From NCBI RefSeq assembly GCF_000685315.1, contig NZ_ARYM01000016.1, forward strand, positions 1-64,000: a stretch of 64,000 nt of DNA, read 5' to 3'. Position 1 is the first letter of the stretch. Every line of letters starts with the position of its first letter. Positions 8,318 through 18,779 of this stretch are shown here, one piece after another. This stretch comes from Hyphomonas polymorpha PS728 (lineage in GTDB: Bacteria; Pseudomonadota; Alphaproteobacteria; Caulobacterales; Hyphomonadaceae). A program made the translations under genes and the position numbers. The notes under the pieces were generated by a model. That model saw only the letters and a list, made by a program, of their open reading frames with translations. It had not been told where the DNA came from and did no database searches.

Positions 8318-8459
8318 ACCGCAGATCGCCAACAGCAGGATCCACCAGAACATACTGATCGTCGACCGCCTGTTCGCCGCCGCCGAGCTCCGTCTCGGCA
8401 GTGACGAGCGCCAGCAGACGGTCCGGATCGTTCGCACCGATGGGAGGCCCGCGTCATGA
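8318..8459 (+). pseudogene. trbG: trbG, 3' part (separated by inversion)
   Basis: This short piece codes for PQIANSRIHQNILIVDRLF and AAELRLGSDERQQTVRIVRTDG, the conserved end of TrbG proteins. It overlaps the trbI start by four bases (ATGA), as in normal trbG-trbI pairs. It has no start of its own and is fused in frame to the 5' half of gene X. The rest of trbG is at 3077-3830 on the other strand. Confidence 0.82.
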
Positions 8460-9655
8460 GCGAGCGCGACACGCCCAACGAAGCCGACGCACAGCTGGTC
8501 GGCACACAGCCCGGCGACGCCGCTGCGCCCATGCGGCTGCGCGCCGAACCGCCCCGGGTCACCCGACTATCGCGAAAGGTGCTGGGCGGCATCAGTCTCG
8601 TCGCCGCCCTCGGGGTCGGTGGCGCGCTCATCTATGCGCTTCAGACGCGCAATATCGGTCCTGGCAGTGAGGAGCTTTACTCCACGCAAAATCGGCGAAC
8701 CGCGGACGGGCTCGCCGGCCTGCCACGCGACTACACCGGTCCGGTGCTTGGGCCTCCGCTGCCCGGGGATCTGGGGCGCCCCATCCTCGATGCGCAGAAC
8801 CGTGGCCAGCCCGTCACGCCGCCGATGGCAGCAGCGCCCACCGTCGATCCGGTCGAGCAACGCAGACGCGCGGAAGAAGAAGCCGCCCGAACGAGCCGCG
8901 TCTTCTTCCAGACGGAGGCGCGCGTCGCAGCTCCGATTGCGACAGTTGGCGGACCAGGCAGCCCGAGCCTCTCTGGGCTAGGTCTTCCGGGCCAGCCAGG
9001 TGCAGCGACGGCGCAGGATCGCCAGCTCGCGTTCCTAAATGCGGGCGTGGACCGCCGCACGGTCTCGCCAGATCGAGTGATGGGTCCGGCATCGCCCTAT
9101 GTGCTTCAAACCGGCGCCGTCATCGCCGCGGCCCTCATCACCGGCATCCGGTCCGACCTGCCGGGCCAGATCACCGCGCAGGTCACGGAGCATGTCTACG
9201 ACAGCCCGACCGGGCGCATCCTGCTCGTCCCCCAAGGCACGCGGCTGATCGGCGAGTACAGCAACGATGTCGGCTTCGGTCAGCGCCGGGTGCTGCTCGT
9301 CTGGAAGCGGCTCATCCTTCCGAATGGCCGTTCGATCGTCCTGGAACGTCAACCCGGAGCCGACGCGCAAGGCTATGCGGGTCTTCAGGATGGCGTCGAC
9401 TATCACTGGTGGGATCTCGCCAAGGCTGCCGGCCTGTCGACACTGCTGTCGGTCGGCGCCGAACTCGCCGTTGACGATCAGGATCGGCTGCTCCGGGCGA
9501 TCCGCAACGGCGGACAGGACACCATCAACGACGCAGGCCAGCAGATCATCCGTCGGCAACTCAATGTCGCGCCGACCCTCACGATCAGACCGGGGTTCCC
9601 TGTGCGCGTCATCGTCACCCGCGACCTCGTGCTCGAACCTTATGGAGGGTTGTGA
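8456..9655 (+). CDS. trbI: TrbI, VirB10-like conjugation protein
   Basis: TrbI spans from the inner to the outer membrane in the mating channel. The 399-residue frame is complete: a cytoplasmic N-terminus, one membrane segment (LGGISLVAALGVGGALIYAL), a proline-rich periplasmic linker, and the C-terminal beta domain with PYVLQTGAVIAAALITGI, DSPTGRILLVPQGTRLIGEY and a final PVRVIVTRDLVLEPY. It now depends on the gene X/trbG fusion frame or hipBA for transcription, because its own operon was inverted away. Confidence 0.92.
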   Translation: MSERDTPNEADAQLVGTQPGDAAAPMRLRAEPPRVTRLSRKVLGGISLVAALGVGGALIYALQTRNIGPGSEELYSTQNRRTADGLAGLPRDYTGPVLGPPLPGDLGRPILDAQNRGQPVTPPMAAAPTVDPVEQRRRAEEEAARTSRVFFQTEARVAAPIATVGGPGSPSLSGLGLPGQPGAATAQDRQLAFLNAGVDRRTVSPDRVMGPASPYVLQTGAVIAAALITGIRSDLPGQITAQVTEHVYDSPTGRILLVPQGTRLIGEYSNDVGFGQRRVLLVWKRLILPNGRSIVLERQPGADAQGYAGLQDGVDYHWWDLAKAAGLSTLLSVGAELAVDDQDRLLRAIRNGGQDTINDAGQQIIRRQLNVAPTLTIRPGFPVRVIVTRDLVLEPYGGL

Positions 9656-9909
9656 TGACCAAGCTGAAGCTCGGCCCGATCATCGACGACAAGCCGGTCA
9701 AGGTGACGATTGAACTCCCTGCGCCGCTGCATCGGGACCTCGTCGCCTACGCCGCAGCACTCGGCCGCGAACAAGGCCAGACCATCGGCGACCCGACGAA
9801 GCTGATTGTGCCCATGCTCGAGCGCTTCATTGCAACCGATCGGGGGTTCGCCCGCGCGCGCCGCGATGGCAGTCAACGTGCAGCACGCGCCGATGCTCAG
9901 GGCGCATGA
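9652..9909 (+). CDS. DUF2274 protein of the trb cluster
   Basis: This 85-residue protein starts MTKLKLGPIIDDKPVKVTIE and has a ribbon-helix-like pattern with a conserved basic end (FIATDRGFARARR). DUF2274 genes are found directly after trbI in conjugative elements of alpha- and betaproteobacteria; their role is not known. It overlaps trbI by four bases. Its last 83 bases overlap the 3' end of the convergent LysR gene. Confidence 0.85.
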   Translation: MMTKLKLGPIIDDKPVKVTIELPAPLHRDLVAYAAALGREQGQTIGDPTKLIVPMLERFIATDRGFARARRDGSQRAARADAQGA

Positions 9910-10825
9910 GCCGTTGCCGGGCGAACCAAGCGTCATCTCGCTCCGAGAAAGACTTTGCCAGCGCCAGCAGGCGCTCGAGGTTCCGATGGAGCGCCCCTCG
10001 CGGGTGGACAGCACCATAGCGGAGAACAGCATCCTCGATCAGGCGAAAAGCAATGCCTGGCAGACCCTGACGGACATGCGCGCTGCCTGCGATGGTGACG
10101 CCGTCCCCATGCGCGACGATCTGCATCAGAGATTCCCGAGTGACGGACAATTGCTCGATCTGGAGGTCTCCGGGCGAAGTTTGGAGGTTTCGCATCAGGT
10201 AACCCTTCGCGAAATCGCCGGTCGGTAAATCAGTCACCACAAAGTGCCGATCACGCAGGTCATCCCACCGGAGCGCCTTCTGATCGGCGAGTGGGTCGCC
10301 GTCCGGCAATGCCGCGTACACGGGCTCGGCCCACAAATGCGTCACGTCAAAGCCCTTCCCGGGCGATGCTTCGGCGACGACACCGACATCAAGCTGCCCC
10401 CGCCGCACGGCCGCGATAAGTTCGGGACAGCTGCCCTCGCTGAACCGCAACTTGACCCCCGGGCGGTCACCCCGAAAGGCCCCGAAGAGCTCAGACAGAA
10501 AGCCCATGGTCAGAGGCCCGAACACGCCGATCCGAAGATGCCGTCCTCTGTTCGCCACCGTTCTTGCTCCGTCGAGCGCCGATCCGATCTGGCGAGCCCC
10601 AGGGGCGGCCTGATTCAGGAATTGTTTGCCGATGTCCGTCAGGTCGACGCCGGCAGGATGACGGCGGAACAGCTGTGCGCCGATCTCATCCTCGACATCC
10701 CGGATGCGGCGGCTGATCGCCGACTGCTCGACGCCGAGATCTTGTGCCGCGCGCCGGAAGCTGCCGCTTTCCGCGGCGGCGATGATGTAGCGCACATGGC
10801 GCAGCTCGATCTTCGATCTCGGCAC
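9827..10825 (-). CDS. LysR-family transcriptional regulator
   Basis: The 332-residue frame has the LysR layout: a winged HTH at residues 5-65 (RHVRYIIAAAESGSFRRAAQ, QSAISRRIRDVEDEIGAQLFRR) and a substrate-binding domain to about residue 300. The start is a GTG at 10825 with GGGGA before it. A perfect palindrome lies 15 bases upstream and may be its own operator. LysR genes often follow trbI and DUF2274 in such elements. The C-terminal ~28 codons overlap the DUF2274 gene, so the native end may be earlier or the overlap may be real. The effector is unknown. Confidence 0.85.
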   Translation of the reverse strand: MPRSKIELRHVRYIIAAAESGSFRRAAQDLGVEQSAISRRIRDVEDEIGAQLFRRHPAGVDLTDIGKQFLNQAAPGARQIGSALDGARTVANRGRHLRIGVFGPLTMGFLSELFGAFRGDRPGVKLRFSEGSCPELIAAVRRGQLDVGVVAEASPGKGFDVTHLWAEPVYAALPDGDPLADQKALRWDDLRDRHFVVTDLPTGDFAKGYLMRNLQTSPGDLQIEQLSVTRESLMQIVAHGDGVTIAGSAHVRQGLPGIAFRLIEDAVLRYGAVHPRGALHRNLERLLALAKSFSERDDAWFARQRLMRPEHRRVLHVDCHRGARGRTPDRLQ

Positions 10826-10840
10826 GATGGTTCCCCATGA

Positions 10841-10856
10841 TGCAAAGGTCTTTGCA
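10841..10856. promoter_or_regulatory. Palindrome upstream of the LysR gene
   Basis: TGCAAAGGTCTTTGCA has perfect 7-base arms round a two-base centre and fits the T-N11-A pattern of LysR binding sites. It lies just upstream of the GTG start and probably mediates autoregulation. This is inference from form and position. Confidence 0.55.
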
Positions 10857-11237
10857 AACGTAGCCCCGTCAGCCCCCGAGAACTGTTCCGATCAGATTAT
10901 GGGTCTTCTCCGCCTCCTCGCTACCGCCGCCCACGAAATCCTTAAGTGTCACACATTCGACTGTTGCTACGTCGCTAGCGGACTTCCGGATCGCATCTCG
11001 CCGGTGCAAGCAGTAAATGGTGCGTGATCTGAACAGCGCAATTACGGCGCGGAACGCGTGCGGCGAGTCGTGCAGATTCTGTGGGCTGACGGATGTCCGG
11101 CCGCGCTGTCAGGACTGAAAATGACCCGCCGATTTCTACGCCAGAGCCCGAAATTGCCGCACGCCACTCGGGAGGGACTTCCGGCATCGGCACCTATCGT
11201 TCTCAATCGCCAGCGACAGCCGCTAAGGAGATTGGGT
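10857..11237. other. Stretch without a recognised gene
   Basis: Between the LysR gene and the AlpA-like gene no convincing reading frame, RNA gene or repeat was seen. A frame open on the plus strand from 11058 runs into the AlpA-like gene but has no recognisable content before 11238. The stretch probably holds the promoter of the AlpA-like gene. Confidence 0.4.
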
Positions 11238-11510
11238 ATGGGTCAGAGCGAGCCTTTGGAGATCAGGAAGACCATCCGGCGGCACCAACTGCGCGAGATG
11301 GTGCCCCTGGCCGACAGCACAATCTACGAGATGGAGCAGCGCGGCGAATTCCCACGCCGCTTCGCGCTGTCGCCGCGCTGCATCGTCTGGGACCTCGCCG
11401 AGGTCCACGCCTGGTTGCTGGCGCGGCGCGCGAAGCCGATCCCTCGCGCACAGCATCCCGACGTCACCAAGCGCAAGTCCCGCCCGGTCAAAGGGCAGGA
11501 TCGAGCGTGA
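11238..11510 (+). CDS. AlpA-like HTH regulator/excisionase
   Basis: The 90-residue product resembles AlpA-family proteins, small MerR-like helix-turn-helix proteins that activate integrase genes or act as excisionases. It shows RRHQLREMVPLADSTIYEME, then the wing RGEFPRRFALSPRCIVWDLAEVHAWLLAR. The ATG at 11238 is chosen because AAGGAG lies at 11225-11230. It is convergent with the integrase and their 3' ends overlap by 23 bases, the arrangement expected for an element's control and recombination pair. Confidence 0.8.
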   Translation: MGQSEPLEIRKTIRRHQLREMVPLADSTIYEMEQRGEFPRRFALSPRCIVWDLAEVHAWLLARRAKPIPRAQHPDVTKRKSRPVKGQDRA

Positions 11511-12744
11511 TAGACGGCATGACTGTCGGCAGCAGCGTCGGAACATACTTCCGCCCCTCGACCCAGGCATCGACGGTATCGGCCCATTCCTGCATCATGT
11601 GGCGACGCTGAACCTCGTATTCGGCCTTGTTGTAGACGCCGCGTGATGAACGCCCGTCCTCGTGCGCCAGGCACTTTTCGATCCAGTCGCGGTTGAAGCC
11701 CAGCTCATTGAGCAGCGTCGAGCCCGTGCGGCGCAGGTCATGCACGGTGAACGGCTCCAGCGGCAGCCCCTCCTTCTTGGCCTGTTCGACGACAGCGTAA
11801 GTGACCCGGTTGAAGGTCGCCCGCGACATCGGCGCATCCGCATCGTAGCGGGAAGGCAGCAGATACCGGGAGTTACCGGCGCAGGTCTTGAGCGCGATCA
11901 TGATGTCGAGGGTCTGCCGGCACAGGTAGACATTGTGCGGCTTCGATCGCTTCATGCGCTCCTTCGGGATCGTCCAGACAGCGTTTTCGAAATCGACTTC
12001 ATCCCAGACCGCGTCCTGTAGTTCGCTCTTCCGGACCATGGTGAGGAGGTAGAGCTTCATGCCGAGCCGGATCGTCGGCAGCGTCGCGACATGCTCGAGT
12101 TGCTTGAGCATGATGCGGATCTCGGTCGGCGAAAGCGCCCGGTCCTTGGGCGTGAACGTGGCAATCGAAGCCGGGCCAACGTCATCGGCCGGGTTCGCGA
12201 CCTTCTCGCCGTGGAGGATGGCGAAGGCGTAGATCTGCTTCAGGATATCCCGCACATGGATGGCCGTCGCGGGCGCGCCCCGTTCCACGATCTTGGCGCA
12301 GTGGGCGCGCAGGTCATCAGGCGTGATTTCGGTCAGCAAACGGTTCTGCCAGACCGGCTTGAGTTCACGCTCGAATATGGCGCGGCGCATGGCGCGCGTG
12401 CTGTCCGCCATGGGCGCGCCCGTCAGCCACTTCTCGCCGAACTCGCCGAAGCTCTTGGCCTCCTTGATCCGGCGCTTCTCCCGTTGCTTCTCGATGGCGG
12501 GGGACCGCCCCTCGGCAATCATGCGTTTCGCGTCCAGGCACAATTCCCGCGCCCGGGCGAGCGAGATCCCATCTCGGGCGTACTTGCCGAGATGGACGGT
12601 CTCCCGCCTGCCGTTCAGCCGATAGTCGAGCCTGAACGAGATGCCGCCTGTCGGCGCGACACGCACATACATGCCGTCACGATCGGTCACCTTGTACATT
12701 TTGGCTTTTGGTTTCAGGCACTTGAGTGCCGCATCCGTCAACAT
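11488..12744 (-). CDS. Tyrosine-type site-specific integrase
   Basis: The 418-residue protein belongs to the P4-type integrases with an N-terminal arm-binding domain (DUF4102; residues ~1-85, FRLDYRLNGRRETVHLGKYA). The catalytic domain keeps the arginine of MVRKSELQDAVWDEVDF, the lysine of IPKERMKRSKPHNVYL, the HDLRR box, the histidine of CLAHED and the nucleophile tyrosine of GVYNKAEY. AGGAGG precedes the ATG at 12744. It lies next to the guaA 3' end and reads away from it, so it is the likely enzyme that inserted the element there. It appears intact. Confidence 0.92.
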   Translation of the reverse strand: MLTDAALKCLKPKAKMYKVTDRDGMYVRVAPTGGISFRLDYRLNGRRETVHLGKYARDGISLARARELCLDAKRMIAEGRSPAIEKQREKRRIKEAKSFGEFGEKWLTGAPMADSTRAMRRAIFERELKPVWQNRLLTEITPDDLRAHCAKIVERGAPATAIHVRDILKQIYAFAILHGEKVANPADDVGPASIATFTPKDRALSPTEIRIMLKQLEHVATLPTIRLGMKLYLLTMVRKSELQDAVWDEVDFENAVWTIPKERMKRSKPHNVYLCRQTLDIMIALKTCAGNSRYLLPSRYDADAPMSRATFNRVTYAVVEQAKKEGLPLEPFTVHDLRRTGSTLLNELGFNRDWIEKCLAHEDGRSSRGVYNKAEYEVQRRHMMQEWADTVDAWVEGRKYVPTLLPTVMPSITLDPAL

Positions 12745-12762
12745 TCTGGGCCTCCTCGCGGA

Positions 12763-12874
12763 AAAGTACCGTCACGCGGTTTTTGGAGGCTTTTGACGGG
12801 AATATCTGTTTATGATCAGCATATTAGGCTGAAAAAAGTACCGTCATTAGCCTCAGTCGCCATGACGGTACTTT
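12763..12874. repeat. Three copies of a 12-base integrase-flank repeat
   Basis: AAAGTACCGTCA occurs directly at 12763-12774 and 12835-12846 and inverted at 12863-12874. The last two form an inverted repeat with 13-base arms round a 14-base centre. They lie between the integrase start and the guaA junction. They could be arm-type binding sites for the DUF4102 domain of the integrase, or operator sites controlling the integrase promoter. Confidence 0.75.
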
Positions 12875-12941
12875 CGATTTTCCGGATGATCAACGGGGGC
12901 AGGGTCCGTCAGCGGGCACGACAGACGCGTTTGATGCCCAC

Positions 12942-12957
12942 CGATAGCTATCGATAG
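12942..12957. repeat. Nested palindromes near the element end
   Basis: CGATAGCTATCG (12942-12953) overlaps a second perfect palindrome, CTATCGATAG (12948-12957). The position, about 80 bases from the guaA stop, fits a site for an element-coded or host protein, but nothing more can be said. Confidence 0.5.
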
Positions 12958-13029
12958 GTCTCGGCTGAAATATTTTTGTTTTTCAAGTGGTTACGTCGTA
13001 TTCTGGCGTAGTTTCGGATACCCTCGGAT

Positions 13030-13055
13030 GGGCAAAAATTATTCCCACTCGATTG
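13030..13055. other. Presumed attachment junction at the guaA 3' end
   Basis: The integrase gene and its repeats stop about 290 bases from the guaA stop codon, and the last codons of guaA (Glu-Trp-Glu-stop, GAGTGGGAATAA) are a known target of integrative elements in many bacteria. The junction is placed here by this reasoning. The matching copy at the far end of the element is outside the window, so the exact core is not known. Confidence 0.55.
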
Positions 13056-14619
13056 TGCCAGGTGGTTTGGATGTCACATCATAGACAACCCGGTTGACGC
13101 CCTTCACCTCGTTGATGATCCGTGTGGCGACCTTCCCGAGGAAGGCATGCTCAAAGGGATAATAGTCCGCCGTCATACCATCAGTAGACGTTACCGCGCG
13201 CAGGGCGAGGACAGCCTCATAGGTGCGCTCGTCTCCCATGACGCCGACGGTGTTGACGGGAAGCAGCACGCTGAACGCCTGCCAGATTTCGTCATAAAGG
13301 CCCGCCTTGCGGATCTCGTCGATATAGATGGCATCTGCCTTGCGGAGGGTGTCAGCCTTCTCGCGGGTGATGGCGCCGGGAATACGGATGGCAAGGCCTG
13401 GACCAGGGAAAGGATGGCGGCCCACGAAGGCTTCGGGCAGGCCGAGTTCACGGCCCAGAGCGCGCACTTCATCCTTGAAGAGTTCGCGCAGCGGCTCGAC
13501 CAGCTTCATCTTCATGCGTGCGGGCAGGCCGCCAACATTGTGATGGCTCTTGATGGTGACGGAGGGGCCGCCGATGGCAGAGACGCTTTCAATGACATCC
13601 GGATACAGAGTGCCTTGGGCAAGGAAATCAGCGCCGCCGATCTTGCTGGCTTCGGCATCGAATACATCAATGAACAGACCGCCGATGATCTTGCGCTTTT
13701 TCTCCGGGTCCGTCACGCCGGCGAGCTGGCCCAGGAAGAGTTCCGAAGCGTCCACATGTACGAGCGGAATATTGTAATGCTCACGGAAGAGGCTGACGAC
13801 CTGCTCGCTTTCGCCGGCGCGCATCAGTCCGTGGTCGACATAAACACAGGTAAGCTGATCACCGATTGCTTCGTGGATTAATACGGCGGCTACGGATGAG
13901 TCCACGCCGCCGGAAAGGCCGCAGATCACCCTGCCCTTGCCGACCTGAGCGCGGATCTTTTCGATGGCTTCTGCGCGGTAGGCCGCCATTGTCCAGTCGC
14001 CCTTGAGGCCAGCAACGCCATGTGTGAAGTTGCGCAGGAGGCGCGCGCCATGGGTGGTGTGGACGACTTCGGGGTGGAACTGGGTGCCGTAGAATTTCCG
14101 CTCCGGATCAGCGATGACAGCATAAGGCGCGCCGGGCGACCGGGCGATGACACCAAAACCGGGCGCCATGTCTGCCACATGGTCACCATGGCTCATCCAG
14201 ACCTGCTCGGAATTGCCGCCCTCAAACAGCCCCTCGAGGATCGGATCGTCCTCTACCGGCTCGATAAAGGCGCGGCCAAATTCGCGGCTGGTGCCGCTTT
14301 CCACGCGTCCGCCGAGTTGGTGCATCATCACCTGCTGGCCATAGCAGATGCCGAGGATGGGCAGGCCGCTGTCGAATATGGCCTGATCAGCAAGGGGCGC
14401 GTTTTGCCATGTGACGCTGGCCGGGCCGCCCGAGAGAATGATGGCCTGTGGGTGATACGCCTTCAGGAAAGCGCCATCGACCTTGTTGAAAGGATGGATC
14501 TCGCAATAGACGCCGCTTTCGCGGAGGCGGCGGGCGATCAATTGGGTCACCTGACTGCCGAAATCGACGATCAGGACGCGCTCATGGGAATTGGGGGCGG
14601 AATCGGCTTGCTGTGTCAT
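13039..14619 (-). CDS. guaA: GMP synthase (glutamine-hydrolysing)
   Basis: GuaA converts XMP to GMP with ATP and glutamine. The 526-residue form matches the family's usual ~520. It has a class I amidotransferase domain with the catalytic Cys92 in ILGICYGQQ and the HPEV histidine-glutamate motif, the ATP pyrophosphatase loop SGGVDSS near residue 240, and the C-terminal dimer domain ending PPGTIEWE. The ATG at 14619 is chosen because it opens the usual N-terminus; a frame extension to 14700 would overlap the methyltransferase gene. The gene end is the integration site of the element. Confidence 0.96.
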   Translation of the reverse strand: MTQQADSAPNSHERVLIVDFGSQVTQLIARRLRESGVYCEIHPFNKVDGAFLKAYHPQAIILSGGPASVTWQNAPLADQAIFDSGLPILGICYGQQVMMHQLGGRVESGTSREFGRAFIEPVEDDPILEGLFEGGNSEQVWMSHGDHVADMAPGFGVIARSPGAPYAVIADPERKFYGTQFHPEVVHTTHGARLLRNFTHGVAGLKGDWTMAAYRAEAIEKIRAQVGKGRVICGLSGGVDSSVAAVLIHEAIGDQLTCVYVDHGLMRAGESEQVVSLFREHYNIPLVHVDASELFLGQLAGVTDPEKKRKIIGGLFIDVFDAEASKIGGADFLAQGTLYPDVIESVSAIGGPSVTIKSHHNVGGLPARMKMKLVEPLRELFKDEVRALGRELGLPEAFVGRHPFPGPGLAIRIPGAITREKADTLRKADAIYIDEIRKAGLYDEIWQAFSVLLPVNTVGVMGDERTYEAVLALRAVTSTDGMTADYYPFEHAFLGKVATRIINEVKGVNRVVYDVTSKPPGTIEWE

Positions 14620-14696
14620 GGCCTCTATTAGCGGGGCTTTCGCTGCTGCGAAAGGCTGTGAAACGCGCCATGGAGCAATTTGGACAGCCCTATGGA

Positions 14697-16004
14697 TCAA
14701 GCTTCCCGGTTAAGCAGCGCGAAGAAGAAGCCATCGGTGCCCGCCCGGCGCGGCGTGAGCCGGACGCTGCCGGTGGGGCCGCGGAATTTGCGGACGACGG
14801 CGGCGCCATGGTCGGTCAGAAGGCCTGAAGCAATCGCGGCTTCAGCGGCGTCTCCCTCGCGGAAGCGGGTATCGGCCGCCAGAAATTCGGCAACGCGGTC
14901 CTCGTCTTCCTCAATCAGGAAGGAGCAGGTTGCATACAAGAGGCGACCGCCGGGTTTCACATAGTTGGCCGCTTCGGCGAGGATCTGGCGCTGATCCTCC
15001 ATGCGTTTGGCGAGCTGGGCAGGCTTCACGCGCCATTTGGAGTCCGGCTTGCGGCGCCAGGTTCCGGTGCCGGTGCAAGGCGCATCGACAAATACGAGGT
15101 CCATCTGGCCCACCAGCGGCTCAAGGCTCGTGCCTTCGCTGGGGTGGACGAGTTGAACATTGTGCGCCCCAGAGCGCTTGAGACGCGGAACGAGCGCTGA
15201 GAGGCGCTTTCCATCAATGTCATAGGCATAAATCTGGCCGGTGCCCTGCATCTGCGCCGCCAGGGCGAGCGTCTTGCCCCCGCCGCCGGCGCAATAGTCC
15301 AGCACCTGCTCTCCCGGCTTGGCATTTGCGGCGGCCGCCGCGATCTGGCTGCCCGCATCCTGCACTTCCACCCAACCCTTGGAGAAGGCGGGAATGCCCT
15401 CGATGGAGTCTTCGCGCTCGGTGGGGTCGCGCGCCGGGATATTGTAGGCGTTGGTCAGCAGCTTTGAGGGCACCGCCCGGACGGATTTGAGCGGGAGCGC
15501 GGCTTTCTCTGCGTCGGATTTCAGCGTGTTGACGCGCAGATCCACATCCGCGCGGACGGCCATCGCCTGCGCCTCGACCACGGTATCGGGCCCGAATACA
15601 CGCTCCATATGCGGCGTCAGCCATTCGGGAAAATCGCCCTGAACATGGATCGGCGCGGTAGGATCGGGCGCCATGATGAGCGCGTCGCGCTCTGCATTCG
15701 TCAGGGGCGTTGGGCCGTGATCGTCATAGCAGGCCTGTTCGATGTCGCGGGCGGGCCAGTCCCAGGCAAAGCGCAGGGTGCCGAACACCAGCGCGCGCGG
15801 ATCGTCATGGCCCATATGATGGGCTGTCGAGTTGCGGCGCCGGAGGGCATCCAGCACGAGACCCGACACCCAGGCGCGGTCCTTGGAGCCGGCATAACGG
15901 GCCCGTTTGCCCCAGTCGCGCACGGCAATCTTCACCGGTTGATGCCTTTGCAGCACGTCCGTCAGGACAGAAATTGCTGCGCTGATGCGTCCGCCATTGC
16001 GCAT
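14697..16004 (-). CDS. RsmB-like RNA (cytosine-5-)-methyltransferase
   Basis: The 435-residue protein belongs to the NOL1/NOP2/Sun family, which methylates cytosine in rRNA or tRNA. The SAM-binding motif [19 protein letters not shown], the [12 protein letters not shown] motif with the catalytic-release cysteine, and YATCSF with the nucleophile cysteine are all present. The N-terminal NusB-like helical part is short. GGAGAG precedes the ATG. It lies 77 bases upstream of guaA on the same strand, a neighbourhood usual in alphaproteobacteria. The exact RNA target cannot be read from the sequence. Confidence 0.88.
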   Translation of the reverse strand: MRNGGRISAAISVLTDVLQRHQPVKIAVRDWGKRARYAGSKDRAWVSGLVLDALRRRNSTAHHMGHDDPRALVFGTLRFAWDWPARDIEQACYDDHGPTPLTNAERDALIMAPDPTAPIHVQGDFPEWLTPHMERVFGPDTVVEAQAMAVRADVDLRVNTLKSDAEKAALPLKSVRAVPSKLLTNAYNIPARDPTEREDSIEGIPAFSKGWVEVQDAGSQIAAAAANAKPGEQVLDYCAGGGGKTLALAAQMQGTGQIYAYDIDGKRLSALVPRLKRSGAHNVQLVHPSEGTSLEPLVGQMDLVFVDAPCTGTGTWRRKPDSKWRVKPAQLAKRMEDQRQILAEAANYVKPGGRLLYATCSFLIEEDEDRVAEFLAADTRFREGDAAEAAIASGLLTDHGAAVVRKFRGPTGSVRLTPRRAGTDGFFFALLNREA

Positions 16005-16078
16005 GTGTCGGCTCTCCGGTTGCGAAAGCGTGGGTGTTAGCGTCCTATGAGGCCGGTGAAAACAACAAAGGGCTGAAC

Positions 16079-16696
16079 ATGCTGGAGATTCGCCTGCCGG
16101 AGGGGATGCGGGATGCGGAGGCCGCAGATTGGCGCCGCATGGGCGACATTACCGGAGAAGCCTTTGCCGAAGACCCGGTGAACCTCTGGATATTTGGCCG
16201 AACGGACGCGCTGACGCCGGTATTCTCGCAGCTTGCGCGGCATCTCTATATCCCGAACGGGATCTGCCATCTGGCCGGAGATCGCGGCGCGACGATGTGG
16301 TGCCTGTCGGACCGGAGAAAGGAGCTTGGCGCGCTGGCGACGCTGGGCCTCGTCTGGACGCTGATGCAGAAGGGTTCAAAGGGCGCTGCCAAGCGCGCGC
16401 TGACGGCGGGCGAAACCATGGCGCGGGAGCATCCCAAGGACCGCCACCTTTACCTTTTCACCATCGGCACGCGGAAGGCAGAGCGCGGCAAGGGGCTGGG
16501 CAAGCAGCTGATCAGCCCTGCCCTCGCCGCCGCTGATAAGGCCGGGATGCCCTCTTATCTGGAGAACTCCAATCCGGCGAATACCGGCTTCTATATGAGC
16601 CATGGGTTCGAGCGGATGAAACTGTTCGAGCCCGGCCCCGGCGCCCCGCCACTGGAAGCGATGTGGCGGGAGCCGAAACCTCAAGATGCGATCTGA
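16079..16696 (+). CDS. GNAT-family N-acetyltransferase
   Basis: The 205-residue product has the GNAT fold: the acetyl-CoA-binding motif RGKGLGKQLI (residues ~140-150), preceded by the strand HLYLFTIGT and followed by a C-terminal ENSNPANTGFYMSHGFE segment that is typical of the family. The substrate is unknown. The ATG at 16079 has AAAGGG ahead of it and opens a normal N-terminus. The gene stands alone on the plus strand between guaB and the methyltransferase gene and is convergent with guaB (3 bases between the stops). Confidence 0.85.
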   Translation: MLEIRLPEGMRDAEAADWRRMGDITGEAFAEDPVNLWIFGRTDALTPVFSQLARHLYIPNGICHLAGDRGATMWCLSDRRKELGALATLGLVWTLMQKGSKGAAKRALTAGETMAREHPKDRHLYLFTIGTRKAERGKGLGKQLISPALAAADKAGMPSYLENSNPANTGFYMSHGFERMKLFEPGPGAPPLEAMWREPKPQDAI

Positions 16697-16699
16697 AGA

Positions 16700-18190
<1,491 letters not shown>

Positions 18191-18230
18191 TCGCGAGGCC
18201 TTGTGAAGTCCCCTCATGCTGCGTTTGCGA

Positions 18231-18641
18231 TCACATTCCCGGAAAGCGCGGAAAAGCCCGAACACCCTCCGGTATATGGTGAAACGGTTGTGCATCGGCT
18301 GTCTGGAGGATGACCTGGGGGCCTTCGAACGCGGCCGGATTGTCGAGCGCGCCCACCTTGAGGATCAGCGCGCCGGGCAATGCCGGAGAGCGGGTGAGCA
18401 AGGGCGTTCCGCAATCGGGGCAAAATTCCCGGGTGGCCGCGCCCGGGAAATCAGGCCGGGTGTATCCTTTGGGCGCGCCTTTTGTGAACCGAAAGCCGGC
18501 CTCGGGCATGGCGATGAAATCATTCCCCTCCCCGCCCGTGAAGTATTGGCATTCCCGGCAATGGCACCGGGCGCGCATCAAGGGCGCTCCCTCCGCTTCG
18601 TAACGGACATTTCCGCAATAACAGCCACCTGACAGGTTCAT
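18231..18641 (-). CDS. GFA-family zinc protein
   Basis: The product (136 residues) belongs to the glutathione-dependent formaldehyde-activating enzyme-like family (GFA, PF04828), small zinc proteins whose real reactions are mostly unknown. Zinc ligands are visible as GGCYCGN, ARCHCRECQ and FCPDCGTPL. The ATG at 18641 is chosen because the preceding bases GGGGGAAGAG form its ribosome site; the ATG at 18656 would use that site as coding sequence. It stands alone between guaB and a divergent serine hydrolase. Confidence 0.82.
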   Translation of the reverse strand: MNLSGGCYCGNVRYEAEGAPLMRARCHCRECQYFTGGEGNDFIAMPEAGFRFTKGAPKGYTRPDFPGAATREFCPDCGTPLLTRSPALPGALILKVGALDNPAAFEGPQVILQTADAQPFHHIPEGVRAFPRFPGM

Positions 18642-18779
18642 TTTCTCTTCCCCCATGTTGATTTCACGCCCGGCCAGCTAAGCATGACAAGCCGCGCCAG
18701 TTCAATCGGGCCCACCTTGAAGCAGACATAAAATCAACTTACCACCAGCTTCGGTGGCGCAGGGTGGGACAAGGAAGAG

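Noticed and set aside
10857..11237. Possible small gene or RNA between the LysR and AlpA-like genes
   Set aside because: The open frames are short, lack ribosome sites and recognisable content, and no RNA fold with a terminator was evident.
1..13038. Second att copy (repeat of the guaA end) inside the window
   Set aside because: No further copy of the guaA terminal sequence was seen left of 13039; the other element end must be outside the window.
13147..13881. Plus-strand open frame of 244 codons opposite guaA
   Set aside because: It lies wholly inside the well-supported guaA gene and has no protein family features; it is a third-position GC shadow.
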